DNA of 64,000 nucleotides from Campylobacter iguaniorum (GTDB taxonomy: Bacteria; Campylobacterota; Campylobacteria; Campylobacterales; Campylobacteraceae): the NCBI RefSeq assembly GCF_000736415.1, contig NZ_CP009043.1:930001-994000 (forward strand), read 5' to 3'. The notes under the pieces are model-generated. The model made no database searches. It had not been told where the DNA came from and worked only from the letters and a program-made list of their open reading frames with translations. Made by a program: the position numbers and the translations under genes. Positions 9,072 through 19,925 of the stretch are shown one piece after another. Position 1 is the stretch's first letter, and every line of letters begins with the position of its first letter.

Positions 9072-9992
9072 ATGGAGTATATATTTAACGCGCTATTACC
9101 TATTTGTTTGATTATAAGCGCTGGATATTTTTTTAAGCATATTAAGTTTCCTTCTACAGAATTTTGGCCTAAAATGGATAAATTTACATATTATGTTTTG
9201 ATGCCGTGCTTGCTTGTGTATGAGCTTGGAAGTGTCGATTTAAACATATCTAAAACCATAAATGTGGTCTTTTCTTCGCTTGGATCACTTAGTATTATGC
9301 TAGTTATTTTGGTGCTTTTAAATTTGATAATTCGTTTTAAAAACAGTGCATTTACCTCCGTCGTGCAAGGCGGAATCAGGTTTAACACATACGTGTTTTT
9401 AGCCCTTACTTCTGCAATATATGGCAAAGACGGCTTAGTAGTCGCAGCCATAATCATAGCTTTTGCCATACCTTTTGTAAATGTGCTTTGCATATCTATC
9501 TTTGCTATTTACCTTAAAAATGGCAAATTTTCTATGCGAAATTTCGCCAAAACAATAGCCAAAAATCCACTCATAGTCGCTTGTGTGATCGGCTATATCG
9601 TAAATTTGACAAATGCTTTTATACCTATTTTTGTCTTTAAAACTCTTTCTATCCTAAGCCACGCAGCACTCCCCATGGGACTTTTGTCTGTGGGCGTGGG
9701 ATTTGAGCTAAGATCCATAAGCTCAGCTAAAAAGGAGCTTTTTATAAGTTCATTTGCTAAGCTTATTTTATTGCCTATCATTGCGTATTTCTTAGCTAAG
9801 ATTATGGGGGCTAATGGGCTTTATCTAGCAGTGGCTACCTTGTACGCTGCGATGCCTACAGCTCCGACATCTCACATACTTTCAAGAGAACTTGGGGGCG
9901 ACGTAAATTTAATGAGTTCTATCACGACTTTTGAGATTTTATTTTCTATGGCGACGCTTTTTGTAGTCATACCATTGCTTGGATTTATTTAG
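9072..9992 (+). CDS. AEC-family auxin-efflux-type carrier
   Basis: A 306-residue inner-membrane carrier of the auxin efflux carrier (AEC) family, with about ten hydrophobic segments in two five-helix halves. Family hallmarks are the N-terminal LPICLIISAGYFFK and the C-terminal AAMPTAPTSHILSRELGGD before the last membrane helices. Members move malate, malonate or other small organic anions; the substrate is not deducible here. The ribosome site GGAGC lies upstream of the ATG. It is monocistronic, with a clear terminator overlapping its stop codon. Confidence 0.88.
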   Translation: MEYIFNALLPICLIISAGYFFKHIKFPSTEFWPKMDKFTYYVLMPCLLVYELGSVDLNISKTINVVFSSLGSLSIMLVILVLLNLIIRFKNSAFTSVVQGGIRFNTYVFLALTSAIYGKDGLVVAAIIIAFAIPFVNVLCISIFAIYLKNGKFSMRNFAKTIAKNPLIVACVIGYIVNLTNAFIPIFVFKTLSILSHAALPMGLLSVGVGFELRSISSAKKELFISSFAKLILLPIIAYFLAKIMGANGLYLAVATLYAAMPTAPTSHILSRELGGDVNLMSSITTFEILFSMATLFVVIPLLGFI

Positions 9993-10016
9993 GTTTGATT
10001 TAGCTTCAAACCTAAA
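9988..10016 (+). terminator. Terminator-like hairpin after AEC gene
   Basis: A perfect 11-bp stem (TTTAGGTTTGA/TCAAACCTAAA) with a 7-base loop starts inside the stop codon of the carrier gene. The T-tract is short, but the gene on the other side converges (phnA ends at 10023), so it may serve both. Confidence 0.65.
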
Positions 10017-10022
10017 TTTGAG

Positions 10023-10232
10023 TTAGATTTTTTTGAGAAATTCTGTTTTTAAAACGACTGTTCCGACTCCACTTATCTTGCATTCTACTTCGCTCTGGCT
10101 TCCTGTGAGTTTGATATTTTTTACGGTTGTGCCACGTTTTATGGTGCTACTTGCGCCTTTGATTTTAAGATCTTTAATAACTGTTACGCTATCCCCTGCG
10201 TTTAATTCATTACCGTTGCTGTCTTTTGCCAT
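10023..10232 (-). CDS. phnA: Short PhnA-family protein
   Basis: A 69-residue protein matching the C-terminal PhnA domain: AKDSNGNELNAGDSVTVIKDLKIKG, then KRGTTVKNIKL, then VLKTEFLKK, a small beta-barrel. It lacks the N-terminal zinc ribbon of the roughly 110-residue E. coli PhnA (YjdM). Despite the name, a role in phosphonate use is not supported for the family. Monocistronic and convergent with the AEC gene. Confidence 0.82.
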   Translation of the reverse strand: MAKDSNGNELNAGDSVTVIKDLKIKGASSTIKRGTTVKNIKLTGSQSEVECKISGVGTVVLKTEFLKKI

Positions 10233-10312
10233 TTTATTCCTTTTAAATTTATTAAAGTTTATTATATCTTGATTTTACTAAATTTTTATACTAAAAAATA
10301 CCTTAAAAGTGT

Positions 10313-10318
10313 TATAAT
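10313..10318 (+). promoter_or_regulatory. extended -10 promoter of EamA transporter gene
   Basis: TGTTATAAT (TGN plus TATAAT) ends 33 bases upstream of the ATG at 10351. Confidence 0.55.
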
Positions 10319-10350
10319 TACCAGTTTTTAACAAATTTAAAGGTAAATTT

Positions 10351-11232
10351 ATGAGCTTAGGTAAAAATATTTTTTACGTTTTGTTGTTTATTTCTATGGT
10401 TTTTTGGGGTGGATCGTGGGTCAATATGAAGATTTTGGTAAATTATTCTAATCCATTTGATCTGATTTTTATACGTTTTGGCATATCAGCTCTAGCCATG
10501 ATTCCTGTGATTTTGGCGATGAAACACTCTTTTAAAATAGATTTAAAAAGCCTGTTTGTAGCTATTTTGACTGGATTTTGCCTTGTGTTTTATATGTTTT
10601 GTTTCTACTATGGCACGAAATATGGCACCGCAAGCCTTGGTGGGGCTATGGTTACGACGATGATACCTATCATCACTTTTGTGTTTTTGGCTATCCTTGG
10701 AGCAAGAAAGGTTAGCAAAAAAGATGGCTTTGCCCTACTCTTAGGAGCTTTAGGCGTGCTTGTAATGCTACGTATTTGGGAGTTTAACACTGCAAATTTA
10801 CTAGCCCCACAAAATATTTATTATATTTTAGCTGCGATTACTTGGGCTATTTTGACTATCATAAGTGCCAAATCCAAGATTTCGCCGATTGTTTTTACCT
10901 TTTATCTCTACATTGCAACCAGCTTTATAGATGCGGTTTTGTTTGTCAAATTTGATGAAATTAGCTTTGGCGAGTTTGATTATATTTTTTGGATAAATAT
11001 GGCTCTCATATCACTTGGCGCGACAGTTTTTGCAAATGCATTTTATTTTTTGGGAGTTACGAAGCTTGGAGCGGCTGAAGTCAGCTCATTTGTGTTTTTT
11101 GTACCGTTTTCTGCGATTATTTTGAGCTATTCATTTTTAGGCGAAAAGATAGGAGCTTCTATTATTATAGGTACTGTGCTTACGATTTTGGCTATTAAGA
11201 TTTTGAATAATATTAAATTTAGAAGAAAATAA
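10351..11232 (+). CDS. EamA/DMT-superfamily transporter
   Basis: A 293-residue ten-helix permease built from two EamA repeats. The first runs from SMVFWGGSWVNMKILV (residues ~15-30) to LGALGVLVM; the second from TWAILTIISAKS to SYSFLGEKIGASIIIGTVLTILAI. The family exports metabolites and drugs; the substrate is unknown. The ribosome site AAAGG precedes the ATG. Followed by a shared terminator with the converging groL. Confidence 0.88.
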   Translation: MSLGKNIFYVLLFISMVFWGGSWVNMKILVNYSNPFDLIFIRFGISALAMIPVILAMKHSFKIDLKSLFVAILTGFCLVFYMFCFYYGTKYGTASLGGAMVTTMIPIITFVFLAILGARKVSKKDGFALLLGALGVLVMLRIWEFNTANLLAPQNIYYILAAITWAILTIISAKSKISPIVFTFYLYIATSFIDAVLFVKFDEISFGEFDYIFWINMALISLGATVFANAFYFLGVTKLGAAEVSSFVFFVPFSAIILSYSFLGEKIGASIIIGTVLTILAIKILNNIKFRRK

Positions 11233-11255
11233 AAGTCTCCTAAAAAGGAGACTTT
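11232..11255. terminator. Bidirectional terminator between EamA gene and groL
   Basis: A perfect 9-bp stem AAAGTCTCC/GGAGACTTT with a 6-base loop lies between convergent genes and is flanked by A and T runs on both sides. Confidence 0.85.
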
Positions 11256-11270
11256 ATGTTGGTTTATGGG

Positions 11271-13182
<1,912 letters not shown>

Positions 13183-13220
13183 TTTATTCCCTTTCAATAT
13201 GATTATTTTTATTTTTGTAA

Positions 13221-13247
13221 TTAGCACTCTTACCTTTTGAGTGATGA
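13221..13247. promoter_or_regulatory. CIRCE operator (HrcA site) for groESL
   Basis: TTAGCACTC, 9 bases, then GAGTGATGA. The left arm is a perfect match to the CIRCE consensus (TTAGCACTC-N9-GAGTGCTAA) and the right arm matches 7 of 9. It starts one base downstream of the -10 box, covering the likely transcription start, which suits repression by HrcA. hrcA itself is not in the window. Confidence 0.9.
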
Positions 13248-13248
13248 A

Positions 13249-13277
13249 AATATATCATAATTTTACTTCAAAGTCAA
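13249..13277 (-). promoter_or_regulatory. sigma-70 promoter of groESL
   Basis: On the minus strand TTGACT (13272-13277) is separated by exactly 17 bases from TATATT (13249-13254), with TG one base before the -10 box. This is an unusually complete promoter for Campylobacter, fitting a strong heat-shock operon. Confidence 0.75.
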
Positions 13278-13367
13278 GAGCCTAAAGCTAAATTTATCAT
13301 CAAATTTTAGTCTAATCGGCTCAACTTTATAAAACCACATTTTAACTTTTCCTTTACATTATAGTGT

Positions 13368-13373
13368 TATAAT
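13368..13373 (+). promoter_or_regulatory. extended -10 promoter of AsmA-like gene
   Basis: TGTTATAAT on the plus strand, with TATAAT at 13368-13373, 28 bases before the chosen ATG at 13401. Confidence 0.5.
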
Positions 13374-13400
13374 GATAATAAAAATTACAAGGATATGTTT

Positions 13401-15947
13401 ATGAAGATTTTGGCTTATGTTTTTGCTATTTTTGTTGCACTTTTTACCCTTATTTACGCTGTTTTATTTAGCAGTGCTGGAAACAAACTTCTAAAACCAT
13501 ATATAGAAAATTACGCCACGCAAAAAAGTGGAATACCTATAAAACTAAGTAGTTTTACGCTCACTTCAAGCACGCTAAATACCACTATAAACATAAATCA
13601 AGATCTAAATTTAGACATAAATGCAAGTTTTAATCTGTTTTCTCAAAGCTTTGATATGAGCTACAAGCTAAGTGCTGCTACTTTGAAAAACTTTGGGCTA
13701 AACTGGGCAAAGGAAGTATCGCTAAGCGGAAATGCAAACGGCAAACTAAAAAACTTCATAGCAAACGGCTCTGGCATAGTGGCTGGATCTGATATTAAAT
13801 TTAGCTCAAGAGTGCTTGATTTTGCCCCAAAAGAGCTAAAACTAGATGCCAAAGGGCTAAATATAGATGAATTGCTCGTCTTAGCAAACCAAAAACCATA
13901 CGCAACTGGCAAGCTAAATTTGGTAGCAGATATAGCGTACAAAGATCAAAATCAATCTGGCAACGCAAAGCTCATGACCGTAAGCTCATATCTAAACTCT
14001 AAGCTTATCAAAGATGATTTCAATATCACTTTGCCAGCCAATTTCGCTCTAAATTTAAGCTCAGATATAGCCATACAAAACCAAATCGTGCACGCAAAAA
14101 CCGTGCTTTCAACCCCAATTGCCGTGGCTGCTGCCTTAAATACGCTTTATGACATGGATAAAAACGAAATTACTTCAGATTTTAATCTTGGCATACCAAA
14201 TTTAGCCAAGCTTGAGCCAATAATCAAGCAAAAACTAAACGGCGAAATACTACTAAAAGGCAATGCTAAAGCAGTACAAGGCAAGCTAGACTACTTAGAT
14301 GCAGACATCAAAGGGCTTGGCGGAACTGTGAGCGCGAAGCTAAAAGACTCACAAATAGATGCTCAAATAAAAAATCTAAAACTATCTCAAATCTTAAAAT
14401 TAGCTTCTATCGCTCCACTAGCAGATGGCGATATAAACGGCATTGTAAAGATAAATGAACTAAATGAGCCAGCCCTGATGAGTGGCACGGCAAACTTGCA
14501 AATCTCAAAAGCAAATTTAAAAAGCTCTGAGCTAAATAAAATCATCGACTCCAGCCTAAAATCGAACATTGATTTTGCTCTAAACACAAATATCAACATC
14601 GATAAAGGTCTTGTCAAATCAAACTCCAGCCTAAACTCAGATCTGCTACAAGTAAGCACTCTTAACGCTAATTATGATCTAAATACAAAAAACTCAAATA
14701 TAAGCCTAAAAGCAGACGTGAGCGATCTTGGCAAATTTAAAGAGATAATAAATCAAGAGCTAAACGGCAAACTAAGCCTTCAAGCAGACGCAAAACTAAA
14801 AGCTGATAAGCTAGAAAATCTAAATTTGCTAAGCAATGCTTTTGGTGGAGAGATCAAGGCAAGCTTGCAAGGGCAAAATCTAAAAGCAAGCGTAAAAAAC
14901 GCATCTTTGCATGATTTATTTGTGCTTACCAACCAAAAACCTCTTGGCGATGGTGTGATAAATGCTGATATAAATTTAAGCACAATTGATATAAAAAATC
15001 TAAATGGAAACGGCGTTTTGAGTATCACAAACGGCAAGCTAAATCAAAAAAATATGAGTGAGCTTCTTGGCAAAGAATTTCCAAAAAACGTGGAATTCAG
15101 CCTAAATTCAAAGCCAAATTTCACAAACTCAATAGTATATTTTAGCTCAAATTTAAACTCAAATTTAGCTAAAATAACCAAATTTGACGGCGAGTTTGAT
15201 ATAAATAAAAATATATTAAATGCAAATTATATAGCAAATATTGCGAATTTATCAAGCCTAGAGTTCATCACTGGAGCCAAACTAAATGGCGAACTAAATG
15301 CAAACGGCAAGGTTAAATTTGATAAAAATCTACAAGCCACGCTAAACTCAAAACTCTTTAGAAGCGAGCTAAAATCCAGCCTAAATGACAATCTTATAAA
15401 CTTAAATATAGATAAATTTGCTATAGCTGATCTTTTGAAAATGCTAGGCTACGCTCAGTTTTATGAAGGTAGCGGAAATCTTAAAGCAAATTATGATTTA
15501 AGCACCCAAAAAGGCAAATTTGACGCAGATATATTAGAAGGAAAACTAAGCAAAAGTGAGCTTACAAACACAGTCAGCCTAATCCTAAACCGCGATATCA
15601 CAAGCGAAGTGTATAAAAATGGCTATATAAAAGGCGATATAAATCAAAATTTAGTCACTTTCAAAGAGCAAATGAGCTCTCCAAAATCCGATATAAACGT
15701 CACAAAAGGCACAATAAATTTAGCCACAAAGGCTCTAAATATACCGATAGATATGAATGTAGAAAAAACCGATATAAGCGTCAAAATAACAGGCACAACG
15801 CAAAATCCAAAATATGATGCAAAATCAAACTATCTACAAAATAAGATAGAAAAAGGCTTAGAAAAATTGCTTGGCGGCAAAGAGTCCAACTCTACTAAAT
15901 CAAATGACGCAAAAGAACTCATAAAAGGTCTTAAAAGCCTTTTTTAG
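13401..15947 (+). CDS. Large repetitive AsmA/TamB-like envelope protein
   Basis: An 848-residue protein with one N-terminal membrane segment (about residues 2-22) and a long periplasmic region of beta-rich, Asn/Lys/Leu-rich sequence. Roughly 175-residue repeats recur: KLNGEILLKGNAKA, ELNGKLSLQADAKL and KLNGELNANGKVKF each begin a copy, and IAPLADGDINGIV, QKPLGDGVINADI and AQFYEGSGNLKAN fall in equivalent places. Such repeats fit the bridge-like AsmA/TamB group that carries lipids between membranes; this is fold-level inference. I took the second ATG because AAGG stands 8 bases before it but only 2 before the ATG at 13395. Confidence 0.65.
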   Translation: MKILAYVFAIFVALFTLIYAVLFSSAGNKLLKPYIENYATQKSGIPIKLSSFTLTSSTLNTTININQDLNLDINASFNLFSQSFDMSYKLSAATLKNFGLNWAKEVSLSGNANGKLKNFIANGSGIVAGSDIKFSSRVLDFAPKELKLDAKGLNIDELLVLANQKPYATGKLNLVADIAYKDQNQSGNAKLMTVSSYLNSKLIKDDFNITLPANFALNLSSDIAIQNQIVHAKTVLSTPIAVAAALNTLYDMDKNEITSDFNLGIPNLAKLEPIIKQKLNGEILLKGNAKAVQGKLDYLDADIKGLGGTVSAKLKDSQIDAQIKNLKLSQILKLASIAPLADGDINGIVKINELNEPALMSGTANLQISKANLKSSELNKIIDSSLKSNIDFALNTNINIDKGLVKSNSSLNSDLLQVSTLNANYDLNTKNSNISLKADVSDLGKFKEIINQELNGKLSLQADAKLKADKLENLNLLSNAFGGEIKASLQGQNLKASVKNASLHDLFVLTNQKPLGDGVINADINLSTIDIKNLNGNGVLSITNGKLNQKNMSELLGKEFPKNVEFSLNSKPNFTNSIVYFSSNLNSNLAKITKFDGEFDINKNILNANYIANIANLSSLEFITGAKLNGELNANGKVKFDKNLQATLNSKLFRSELKSSLNDNLINLNIDKFAIADLLKMLGYAQFYEGSGNLKANYDLSTQKGKFDADILEGKLSKSELTNTVSLILNRDITSEVYKNGYIKGDINQNLVTFKEQMSSPKSDINVTKGTINLATKALNIPIDMNVEKTDISVKITGTTQNPKYDAKSNYLQNKIEKGLEKLLGGKESNSTKSNDAKELIKGLKSLF

Positions 15948-16531
15948 ACCTTTGCATTTTGTAAAAACCAAAGCAAAGCAAACTGTAAATTTGGAGCTTT
16001 GACTTTGGTTTCATCATAAATAAACTCCAAAATCTCATCTTTTTTGACAAAAACAAGCTCGATTCGCTCATCATCGACGCCACCGCCAGCTGTTTTTTTC
16101 ATACTTTCATCTATAATGGTATAAAAAACAGTTTGGCGATTTGCACCAAATCCAAGAGCTGTGTAGCTACTAGTTATCTTCTTTACGACTGTCGCCTCAT
16201 ATCCAGTCTCTTCTAAAATCTCTTCGACCACTGTATCTTCTGGGCTTAGACCTTTATCAAGTATACCCGCACAAAGCTCATAAGTAAATCCAGGCTCATC
16301 AGAGCAAATATCGTTTTTCTTTTGATAATACCAAAGAGATGGGCGAAACTGCTTGACGAACAAAAACGAATCAAACTCCTTATGGTACATCACGCAAGAC
16401 ACACTATCGTGAGCTTCTACACAATCCCATTTTTTTTCTTTGCCGTCTTGAGTGTATAAAATGCTAAACGGCTTTACAAATTTTGATTTTTCTAAAGGAA
16501 CGATTTTTAAATTTTTTATAATAGTATCCAC
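15944..16531 (-). CDS. Nudix hydrolase, NUDT14 (UDP-sugar diphosphatase)-like
   Basis: A 195-residue Nudix enzyme. The box region reads ELCAGILDKGLSPEDTVV, then EEILEETGYE (about residues 85-112). Compared with the canonical GX5EX7REUXEEXGU box, the first Glu and the Arg are replaced, but the metal-binding EExxEE core is intact. The phrase ELCAGxxDKGLS is the style of human NUDT14, a UDP-glucose pyrophosphatase, so a nucleoside-diphosphate-sugar substrate is likelier than ADP-ribose. Its ATG lies 16 bases inside the end of mgtE, so the two are coupled; its own end overlaps the convergent AsmA-like gene by 4 bases. Confidence 0.82.
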   Translation of the reverse strand: MDTIIKNLKIVPLEKSKFVKPFSILYTQDGKEKKWDCVEAHDSVSCVMYHKEFDSFLFVKQFRPSLWYYQKKNDICSDEPGFTYELCAGILDKGLSPEDTVVEEILEETGYEATVVKKITSSYTALGFGANRQTVFYTIIDESMKKTAGGGVDDERIELVFVKKDEILEFIYDETKVKAPNLQFALLWFLQNAKV

Positions 16532-17874
16532 TTTGCAAGTCCTAAAAAGCTGAAAAATCCAACGACATCGGTCACAGTAGTAAGTAGCACTGAGCTTCCT
16601 ACAGCTGGATCTATATTGAATTTCTTAAGTCCAAGAGGTATCAAAGTACCAAACAAACCAGCACAAAATAAATTTATAACCATAGATATAGCTATAACAA
16701 GCCCAAGCATACTCACCCCAAACCAAATATAAGCTATAACGCCCATTATGCTAGCAAATATAACTCCATTTATGAGTGCGATGCTTACTTCACGCCCTAA
16801 AACGCTCTTTGCATTGCTAAACTCTATATCACCAAGTGCTAGCCTACGCACAGTAACCGTAAGGGCTTGCGTGCCTGTGTTACCACCCATGCTTGCTACT
16901 ATTGGCATAAGTATCGCAAGAGCCACGTAAGCCTCGATAGTCTCATCAAATAACCCTATGATAGAAGCACTGATAATAGCAGTGATTAAATTTACAAAAA
17001 GCCAAAGCGCACGTGCGCGGCCAGCCTTAAACAAAGTATCTTCATCCTCAGCTTCATCATCGACTCCAGCTAGGTGGTAAATTTGCTCCGTTGCGCTATC
17101 TTCTAAGAAGTCATGTATATCATCAGTGGTGATACGACCAAGCAAGACTCCAGCTTTATTGACCACTGCGACCGCACTTAGATCATAATCCCTAACCATA
17201 GTCGCAACATCGCTTATATCGTCTGTATCAAGTGCTGAGTGCGGTTTGTATTTGTCATCTTCGCTGTTTTTTACTATAGTTTGTAAATTTTGATTAAAAT
17301 CAAAAACTAAAAGATCTTCTATCGGCACAGCGTAATGCAAAATCCCGTCTTTATCGACTACAAAAAGCTGAAAAACGTTTTCTATGTCACCGTTTTTTTT
17401 CATCACCCTAAAGCGAGTTATGGCTGAGCTTAGCTTCTCATCAAGCCTAGCTGAAAAAAGCTCAGTTTGCATATATGCTCCAGCTTCACTCTCTTCATAG
17501 TTTATAAGCTTACTAATCTCTTTTTGGCTATCTAGTTCAAGAGAGCAAAACAGCTCTTTAGCCTTTTCTTCATCGATCTCTTCGATGTATTGGAGCAAGT
17601 CTGTGGCGTCATCGCTTTCTAGCTCTTCAATAGCCTCAACTATCTTGTCATTTGAGACATTTTCGATCACGTCTTTGAGCATGTGATCTGGCATCTCTAT
17701 AGCGACTTCGCCAAGACTAGCAGAATCTAGCTTATCAAGATAGCTAGCATACTCATCTTCATCGTGTTTTTTAAGTACTTTTAGATGCTCTGCAAGGTCT
17801 GCTGCACTGAGATCGGCCGCATCGTCAAAGTGTTTTTCTAACTGCTCTTTTACTTCATCTAGCTCTTTATTCAT
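16516..17874 (-). CDS. mgtE: Magnesium transporter MgtE
   Basis: A 452-residue gated Mg2+ channel of the inner membrane. The domain order is complete: an acidic N-domain (about residues 1-130), two CBS domains (about 130-260, with DGILHYAVPIEDLL and AGVLLGRITTDDIHDFL), then five membrane helices (about 285-450) carrying PIVASMGGNTGTQALT, the pore signature. Cytosolic Mg2+ sensing by the N and CBS domains is family knowledge. It lies 8 bases after the M23 peptidase gene on the same strand. Confidence 0.95.
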   Translation of the reverse strand: MNKELDEVKEQLEKHFDDAADLSAADLAEHLKVLKKHDEDEYASYLDKLDSASLGEVAIEMPDHMLKDVIENVSNDKIVEAIEELESDDATDLLQYIEEIDEEKAKELFCSLELDSQKEISKLINYEESEAGAYMQTELFSARLDEKLSSAITRFRVMKKNGDIENVFQLFVVDKDGILHYAVPIEDLLVFDFNQNLQTIVKNSEDDKYKPHSALDTDDISDVATMVRDYDLSAVAVVNKAGVLLGRITTDDIHDFLEDSATEQIYHLAGVDDEAEDEDTLFKAGRARALWLFVNLITAIISASIIGLFDETIEAYVALAILMPIVASMGGNTGTQALTVTVRRLALGDIEFSNAKSVLGREVSIALINGVIFASIMGVIAYIWFGVSMLGLVIAISMVINLFCAGLFGTLIPLGLKKFNIDPAVGSSVLLTTVTDVVGFFSFLGLAKWILL

Positions 17875-17882
17875 TTATGAAC

Positions 17883-19049
17883 CTAAAATGTTATCACACT
17901 CTCAAAAGTCTCTTCTTTTGGATAATTTTTATGGTCGCCCAAGCCTTTGTCGATGTCTTTGTTATAAGTAGCTACTAGAGCGTTAAACTCTGCTTTTTCT
18001 TTGCCTCCAAGTGCGCTTTTTGTGATTTTTACTACTGATTCTGGATTTATGGCTTTATTGTTTTTATATAGCCCAAAGTGGAGATGTGGACCAGTACTCA
18101 TGCCTGTGTTTCCTACATACGCCACTAGCTGACCTTTTTTTACACTTTTGCCTCTTTTCATACCACTTGCAAAGCCATTTACGTGGGCGTATAGTGTCAT
18201 ATAGCCATCAGCGTGGTTTATGGTAAGCACATTGCCATAGCCGCCTTTTTTGCCAGCAAAGCTCACAGTTCCATCTCCAGCAGCATAGATTTTAGTTCCT
18301 TTTGGGGCAGCGTAGTCCATACCAAGATGAGCTCTATAGCGTTTTAGTATAGGATGAAATCTTTTAGGCGTAAATCTTGAGCTGATTCTTGCATTTTTAA
18401 CTGGTTTTACTAAGAAAAAGTTTTCAAGTTCTTTGCCAAATTTATCATAAAATCTACCATCATATTGATAAACATACTCAGCTTTGCCACGGATTTGTAT
18501 CATGGCAGCTTTGATATCTGGAGTGCTAAAAACTCTTCCCATTCTTCTTTTTTGGCTATAAGTGATGATGAGTTTATCACCTTTTTTTAATCCGCGAAAA
18601 TCAACACTACCTTTAAAAGCGTTCATAAAAGCACTTGCAAGAGCTAAATTTCCTGTATTTTCTATGATATCTTGATATGGAGAGCGATTTATATCAATGC
18701 TTAAAATTCTATCTTCGTTTTCGTATATTATAGGGATAAAATCTAGGTTAAATTTACCAATTTTGTCTTTGTGGATGTGGATTTGAAGCTCATCGCTTAT
18801 AGGGATTAAGACTTGAGATATCTCATCATCATCGTCTCTTAGTATCTGAAATCTAGTCCCAGTCGTGATCTCACTAGCTAGCTCTTGATCTTCTTTTTCT
18901 AGGTTATAATATAGTGATAATGGTATTTTGTTATTTTCTAAAAACATCAAAAGGCTTTCGCCATTTGGCCATGTTAGCTCTTCAACGCTTGGTTTGGCTG
19001 CATATAAATTTAAAGCTATAAATAAAAATATAAAAAGTTTTTTAATCAT
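17883..19049 (-). CDS. M23 peptidoglycan endopeptidase/carboxypeptidase, Csd3/Pgp3-like
   Basis: A 388-residue periplasmic zinc peptidase probably trimming peptidoglycan cross-links for cell shape. It has a signal peptide MIKKLFIFLFIALNLYA, then an N-terminal region with LLMFLENNKIPLSLYYNLEK (as in H. pylori Csd3), then the LytM domain with zinc ligands in HLGMDYAAPKGTKIY and the catalytic GPHLHFGLYKN. All four expected His/Asp ligands are visible. The frame extends 23 codons upstream, but the ATG at 19047-19049 follows AAGGAAT and directly begins a signal peptide. Relation to helical shape control is inferred from homologues. Confidence 0.88.
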   Translation of the reverse strand: MIKKLFIFLFIALNLYAAKPSVEELTWPNGESLLMFLENNKIPLSLYYNLEKEDQELASEITTGTRFQILRDDDDEISQVLIPISDELQIHIHKDKIGKFNLDFIPIIYENEDRILSIDINRSPYQDIIENTGNLALASAFMNAFKGSVDFRGLKKGDKLIITYSQKRRMGRVFSTPDIKAAMIQIRGKAEYVYQYDGRFYDKFGKELENFFLVKPVKNARISSRFTPKRFHPILKRYRAHLGMDYAAPKGTKIYAAGDGTVSFAGKKGGYGNVLTINHADGYMTLYAHVNGFASGMKRGKSVKKGQLVAYVGNTGMSTGPHLHFGLYKNNKAINPESVVKITKSALGGKEKAEFNALVATYNKDIDKGLGDHKNYPKEETFESVITF

Positions 19050-19159
19050 AATATTCCTTGTTATAAAATCGCATAATTCTACACTAAACTTACTTACAAT
19101 TTGCAAAAATTTAAACAAAAAATATTACTATTAGTTATATTATATATCTAAAGCTACTG

Positions 19160-19819
19160 TTAAGTCCTATCTAAGGCTTGTAAATTTTTACAAGCGATTT
19201 CATTACCTAAAAAACATCCCTTTTCAAAAAATTCTTTAGCTTTATTTATATCTTTTTCTACGCCAAATCCTTTATAAAACATCGCACCAAGATTACTACA
19301 TCCAAGCCCGTCATTTCCATCGCATGCCTTTTGATATAGCTTAGTAGCATACACATAATGCTTCACAACACCCTTGCCATACTCGTATAAGACACCAAGC
19401 TCATTGCAGCTGGTGAAATTTGATAAATTACACTCGACTGTATATATAGTATGTAAATTCGCGCAAGCACCATTAATGCCATTAGCACATGACTGTACAA
19501 ATAAAGCCTTTGCCATATCATAAGATGTATTTTGGTCGTTTGCATATATTGCACCTAGATTATTACAAGCTCTATAATCACCGTTCAAGCAAGATAAATT
19601 ATAGTATTTTATAGCCAAATTTGGATTTTTTTTATTATTTACATAAAGATACCCAAGAGATGAGCAAGCTCTCATATTGCCACTTTTACAGCTATTTTCA
19701 AATACCTGCTCTGATTTATCATAATCTCCTTGATGATAGCTCACCACACCATCATCAAAATCATCGCCATAGACACAAGCTAAGAGCATAGATATTATTA
19801 AAATTATTTTTCTAGTCAT
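19160..19819 (-). CDS. Hcp-like Sel1-repeat, cysteine-rich secreted protein
   Basis: A 219-residue protein with a Sec signal peptide (about residues 1-18, ending VYG) followed by about five Sel1-like repeats of 36 residues. Each repeat carries the Helicobacter cysteine-rich-protein pattern, with paired Cys as in CKSGNMRACSSLGYLY, CLNGDYRACNNLGAIY and CDGNDGLGCSNLGAMF. Disulphide-linked helix pairs and a periplasmic or secreted location are typical. The family was once called beta-lactamase-like; its physiological role is unsettled. It stands alone, just before the AT-rich patch. Confidence 0.88.
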   Translation of the reverse strand: MTRKIILIISMLLACVYGDDFDDGVVSYHQGDYDKSEQVFENSCKSGNMRACSSLGYLYVNNKKNPNLAIKYYNLSCLNGDYRACNNLGAIYANDQNTSYDMAKALFVQSCANGINGACANLHTIYTVECNLSNFTSCNELGVLYEYGKGVVKHYVYATKLYQKACDGNDGLGCSNLGAMFYKGFGVEKDINKAKEFFEKGCFLGNEIACKNLQALDRT

Positions 19820-19925
19820 TTATAAAAGCCTTAAAGTAATGTTGTTATTAATATTATCATAAAAATTAATAATAATGATATTGATATATAAAAAAATATA
19901 TTCACAAAAGATCCTAAACGTAATT

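Noticed and set aside
9800-9900. G5 runs near 9808 and 9891, and similar ones at 50741 and 63625, as phase-variation tracts
   Set aside because: Five G residues are too short for the slippage rates known in Campylobacter; only the G8 tract at 25155 stands out.
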